A stretch of DNA of 8,197 bases. Source: CAWELS01 sp964468205. GTDB lineage: Bacteria; Acidobacteriota; Terriglobia; Bryobacterales; Bryobacteraceae. The stretch spans positions 1-8,197 of the forward strand of contig CAYXVG010000132.1 of NCBI GenBank assembly GCA_964468205.1, read 5' to 3'. Of this stretch, positions 6,748 through 8,197 are shown in pieces. Made by a program: the position numbers and the translations under genes. How positions within the stretch are numbered: position 1 is the stretch's first letter; every line of letters starts with the position of its first letter. The notes beneath the pieces were generated by a model. The model did no database searches and was not told the origin of the DNA. It saw only the letters and a list, made by a program, of their open reading frames with translations.

Positions 6748-6766
6748 GCCGGCCTATACGGCCGGC
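6748..6766. promoter_or_regulatory. Perfect 7-bp hairpin in sulfatase leader, next to the ribosome site
   Basis: GCCGGCC-TATAC-GGCCGGC is a perfect inverted repeat ending 14 bases before the sulfatase ATG and immediately upstream of its weak CAGG site. In RNA it would be a stable GC-only stem that could influence ribosome access; in DNA it could be an operator. There is no T-run after it on the minus strand, so it is not an obvious terminator. Confidence 0.5.
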
Positions 6767-6791
6767 ATCTTGCATCTGCTCGGGATTACTT

Positions 6792-6835
6792 ACCCCTGAC
6801 CGTCCATAGTATACATTCCTTGCTTGTCCTGGGGT
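6792..6835. promoter_or_regulatory. Interrupted dyad bracketing the candidate sulfatase -10 box
   Basis: ACCCC-T-GAC (6792-6800) and GTC-CT-GGGGT (6826-6835) pair at eight positions around a small internal loop, and enclose the TATACT at 6808-6813. The layout fits a regulator binding two half-sites across a promoter. On the plus strand TTTTT follows at 6835-6839, so a terminator is formally possible there, but no plus-strand gene would use it. Confidence 0.3.
6808..6813 (-). promoter_or_regulatory. Candidate -10 box (TATACT) for the sulfatase
   Basis: The minus strand reads TATACT about 75 bases before the sulfatase ATG at 6733, the same hexamer as before the glycoside hydrolase gene. Transcription from here would give a leader of roughly 65-70 bases that contains the hairpin at 6748-6766. 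No clear -35 lies at 16-18 bases (AACCCC or ACCCCA), so an activator may be needed. Confidence 0.4.
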
Positions 6836-6911
6836 TTTTGACTAGCCTTCGCGTGCCCGATCTGTTGGCGGAAGACGACTCTCCTATTCGCGATACTCCC
6901 CATCGTAGAGC

Positions 6912-7559
6912 CTAGATCTGGTCACGATAGTGTTCGAGGACCACCCGCACAAGCTGACTACGCGTGCGCACCCCGGTCTTCGAAAACAGGTGCTGCAAGC
7001 TGGCCTTTACCGAGGTCTCGGAGATCTTCAGCCGGTCGGCGATCTGCTTGTTTGCCAAACCGCTGAAGACGCCCCGCATCACGGCGCGCTGGCGTTCCGA
7101 GAACCGCACCGGCCGATCGCCCCGCGGCCGCGCGCGAAGCAGCACGCCGAGGTACTGGGAGTCGATCCAGGCTTCGCCAGACATCACCTGCCGGATGCTC
7201 TTGGCCAGCACCGTCGGTGAGTTGCGTTTCAGGAAGATGCCCGAAATTCCAGCCTCCAACATGGCCGCTGCATCCTCTTCGCTCATGCCCGCGGTAACCA
7301 CCAATGTTGGCGTCCTGTGACCCTGCTCGCGAGCCCGCGTCAGAAATTCCGTACCCCTTTGCAGGCCGAGGTCGAAATCGAGCAAGACCAGGTCCACGGA
7401 TTGGGCTGCGATCGCCCCCAGCGCATCCTCCACGTTGCCGCAGTGCGCCGCTACCTCAAGATCTGGTTCCTGCTCCAGCAGTCGCACGAGACCTTCCCGG
7501 AACAAGACGTGGTCGTCAATCAGCAAGACCCTGATCGTCCTGGTCTGCTGCTCACTCAT
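6912..7559 (-). CDS. NarL/FixJ-family response regulator
   Basis: A 215-residue two-component regulator. The N-terminal receiver domain (about 8-125) has the acidic pair Asp15-Asp16 in LLIDDH, the phospho-acceptor Asp61 in LVLLDFD, Thr89 in VVTAG and Lys111 in FLKR, so it looks phosphorylatable. The C-terminal LuxR-type helix-turn-helix (about 153-213) contains FSERQRAVM, GLANKQIADRL and ISETSVKASLQHLF, so it should bind DNA as a dimer. The start at 7559 was chosen because GGGGAG (7564-7569) lies four bases upstream and the ATG shares its A with the TGA of the kinase gene, indicating translational coupling. An in-frame start at 7607 would add 16 residues lying inside the kinase gene and was rejected. 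Its targets are unknown; the sulfatase promoter 100 bases downstream and its dyad are candidates only. Confidence 0.95.
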   Translation of the reverse strand: MSEQQTRTIRVLLIDDHVLFREGLVRLLEQEPDLEVAAHCGNVEDALGAIAAQSVDLVLLDFDLGLQRGTEFLTRAREQGHRTPTLVVTAGMSEEDAAAMLEAGISGIFLKRNSPTVLAKSIRQVMSGEAWIDSQYLGVLLRARPRGDRPVRFSERQRAVMRGVFSGLANKQIADRLKISETSVKASLQHLFSKTGVRTRSQLVRVVLEHYRDQI

Positions 7560-8197
7560 CAAACTCCCCAATCCTTCTTCCGCGCCGCCAACTGGACTAC
7601 AAAGCAACTTCCAACTGCCTGCGGTTCGTAGTGCAGATCACCTGCGAAATTGCGGACAACGGCCCGCGAAACGTAAAGTCCCAGGCCCGTCCCGTCGGAG
7701 TCAGGTTGAAACGGCTGGAAGAGCTGCTCCGGCGCGGTCACGCCTGTTCCCGTGTCACGGAACCGTACCGCCACTCCGTTGCGCTCCTTGACCGTACTAA
7801 TCGAAAGCTCCCGGCGCGAAGAGGACCGCATCGCCCGAAGGCCGTTCTGCGTCAGGTTGAGGAAGACCTGAAGGAGGCCATGGCGATCGCAACGAACCAG
7901 CGGCAACCGCGGTGGAATGTCCCAGCTCACGTCGACTCCGAACTCCGCTCGCGAGGGCTCGATCACAATTCTCAATTCGTGCAGGATCTCCTTCAAATCG
8001 GCGTACGTTTTGTTCTGGTCAGCGGACAGTCGCAGCTCGGAAGAGGAAAGCGCCGCAAGGCCCTCCACCAGACTTCCCAGGGCCTGGAAATCCTTGTTCT
8101 CGCTCATCCCAGACTCTCGTTGCAAATTCGTGTGCGCCACTGTCGCCGCCACGGACAAGTTCCGGACCTCATGCAGCATTGCGGAAACCACGACCCG
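7559..8197 (-). CDS. Sensor histidine kinase, C-terminal part (N-terminus beyond right edge)
   Basis: This is the last 212 residues of a histidine kinase, cut by the right edge. Codons upstream of 8191 stay open, so the GTG there is not taken as the start. The H-box LHEVRN carries the phospho-acceptor His (codon 8171-8173), which autophosphorylates and passes phosphate to the regulator encoded next. The residue after RN is Leu instead of the usual Pro. The ATPase domain is complete: N-box with LLQVFLNLTQNG (catalytic Asn codon starting at 7846), G1 box DTGTGV (first Asp codon starting at 7756), F-box LFQPF and G2 box GTGLGL (starting about 7693). The gene ends in TGA at 7559-7561, one base overlapping the regulator's ATG, so the two form an operon. 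The sensing part lies outside the window, so the signal cannot be told. Confidence 0.92.
   Translation of the reverse strand, partial: RVVVSAMLHEVRNLSVAATVAHTNLQRESGMSENKDFQALGSLVEGLAALSSSELRLSADQNKTYADLKEILHELRIVIEPSRAEFGVDVSWDIPPRLPLVRCDRHGLLQVFLNLTQNGLRAMRSSSRRELSISTVKERNGVAVRFRDTGTGVTAPEQLFQPFQPDSDGTGLGLYVSRAVVRNFAGDLHYEPQAVGSCFVVQLAARKKDWGV

Noticed and set aside
6734..6775. Upstream start for the sulfatase at 6775
   Set aside because: It would place the Tat motif far from the N-terminus and translate across the 6748-6766 hairpin; the start at 6733 gives a standard Tat signal.
6826..6839. GGGG followed by TTTTT on the plus strand as an intrinsic terminator
   Set aside because: No plus-strand gene ends before it; the nearest genes on both sides are on the minus strand.

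Overview
The window is GC-rich bacterial chromosomal DNA, densely coding, with seven protein genes and no RNA gene, insertion sequence or CRISPR array that I can see. The mix of genes suggests a soil or sediment bacterium that degrades polysaccharides: a Tat-exported sugar-isomerase-like protein, a Tat-exported sulfatase, a secreted glycoside-hydrolase-like protein, a 2-hydroxyacid dehydrogenase with a signal peptide, and a long LuxE/PaaK-like adenylate-forming enzyme. By general resemblance I favour Acidobacteriota of the Solibacter/Bryobacter type. Planctomycetota and Verrucomicrobiota carry similar gene sets and are not excluded.

Layout, left to right. (1) 1-1244, minus: L-fucose/L-arabinose-isomerase-like protein with a Tat signal; its C-terminus lies beyond the left edge. 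(2) 1245-1372: divergent intergenic region with an 11-bp imperfect dyad and a 15-bp tandem duplication at the start of the next gene. (3) 1373-3019, plus: LuxE/PaaK-like adenylate-forming enzyme. (4) 3020-3106: convergent intergenic region; a 37-bp perfect direct repeat spans the stop codon of gene 3 and recurs 73 bp downstream. (5) 3107-4126, minus: NAD-dependent D-2-hydroxyacid dehydrogenase with a Sec-type signal. (6) 4127-4194: a 68-bp divergent promoter region with a central hairpin and overlapping opposed -10-like hexamers. (7) 4195-5253, plus: secreted TIM-barrel glycoside-hydrolase-like protein. (8) 5267-6733, minus: type I sulfatase, convergent with gene 7. (9) 6734-6911: sulfatase leader and promoter region with two dyads. 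(10) 6912-7559, minus: NarL/FixJ-type response regulator. (11) 7559-8197, minus: C-terminal part of a histidine kinase, overlapping the regulator by one base and running off the right edge.

The first five genes alternate in strand (minus, plus, minus, plus, minus), so they form divergent and convergent pairs rather than one operon. The kinase-regulator pair is the only clear operon. The exported isomerase-like protein, dehydrogenase, glycoside hydrolase and sulfatase could act on one carbohydrate, possibly sulfated, outside the cytoplasm. The two-component pair could control neighbours, but nothing in the sequence proves either link. I see no clear-cut new defence, mobile or secondary-metabolite system. 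The most unusual features are the export signals on enzyme types that are normally cytoplasmic, the stand-alone LuxE/PaaK-like enzyme, the repeat across its stop codon, and the dyads in the intergenic promoter regions.
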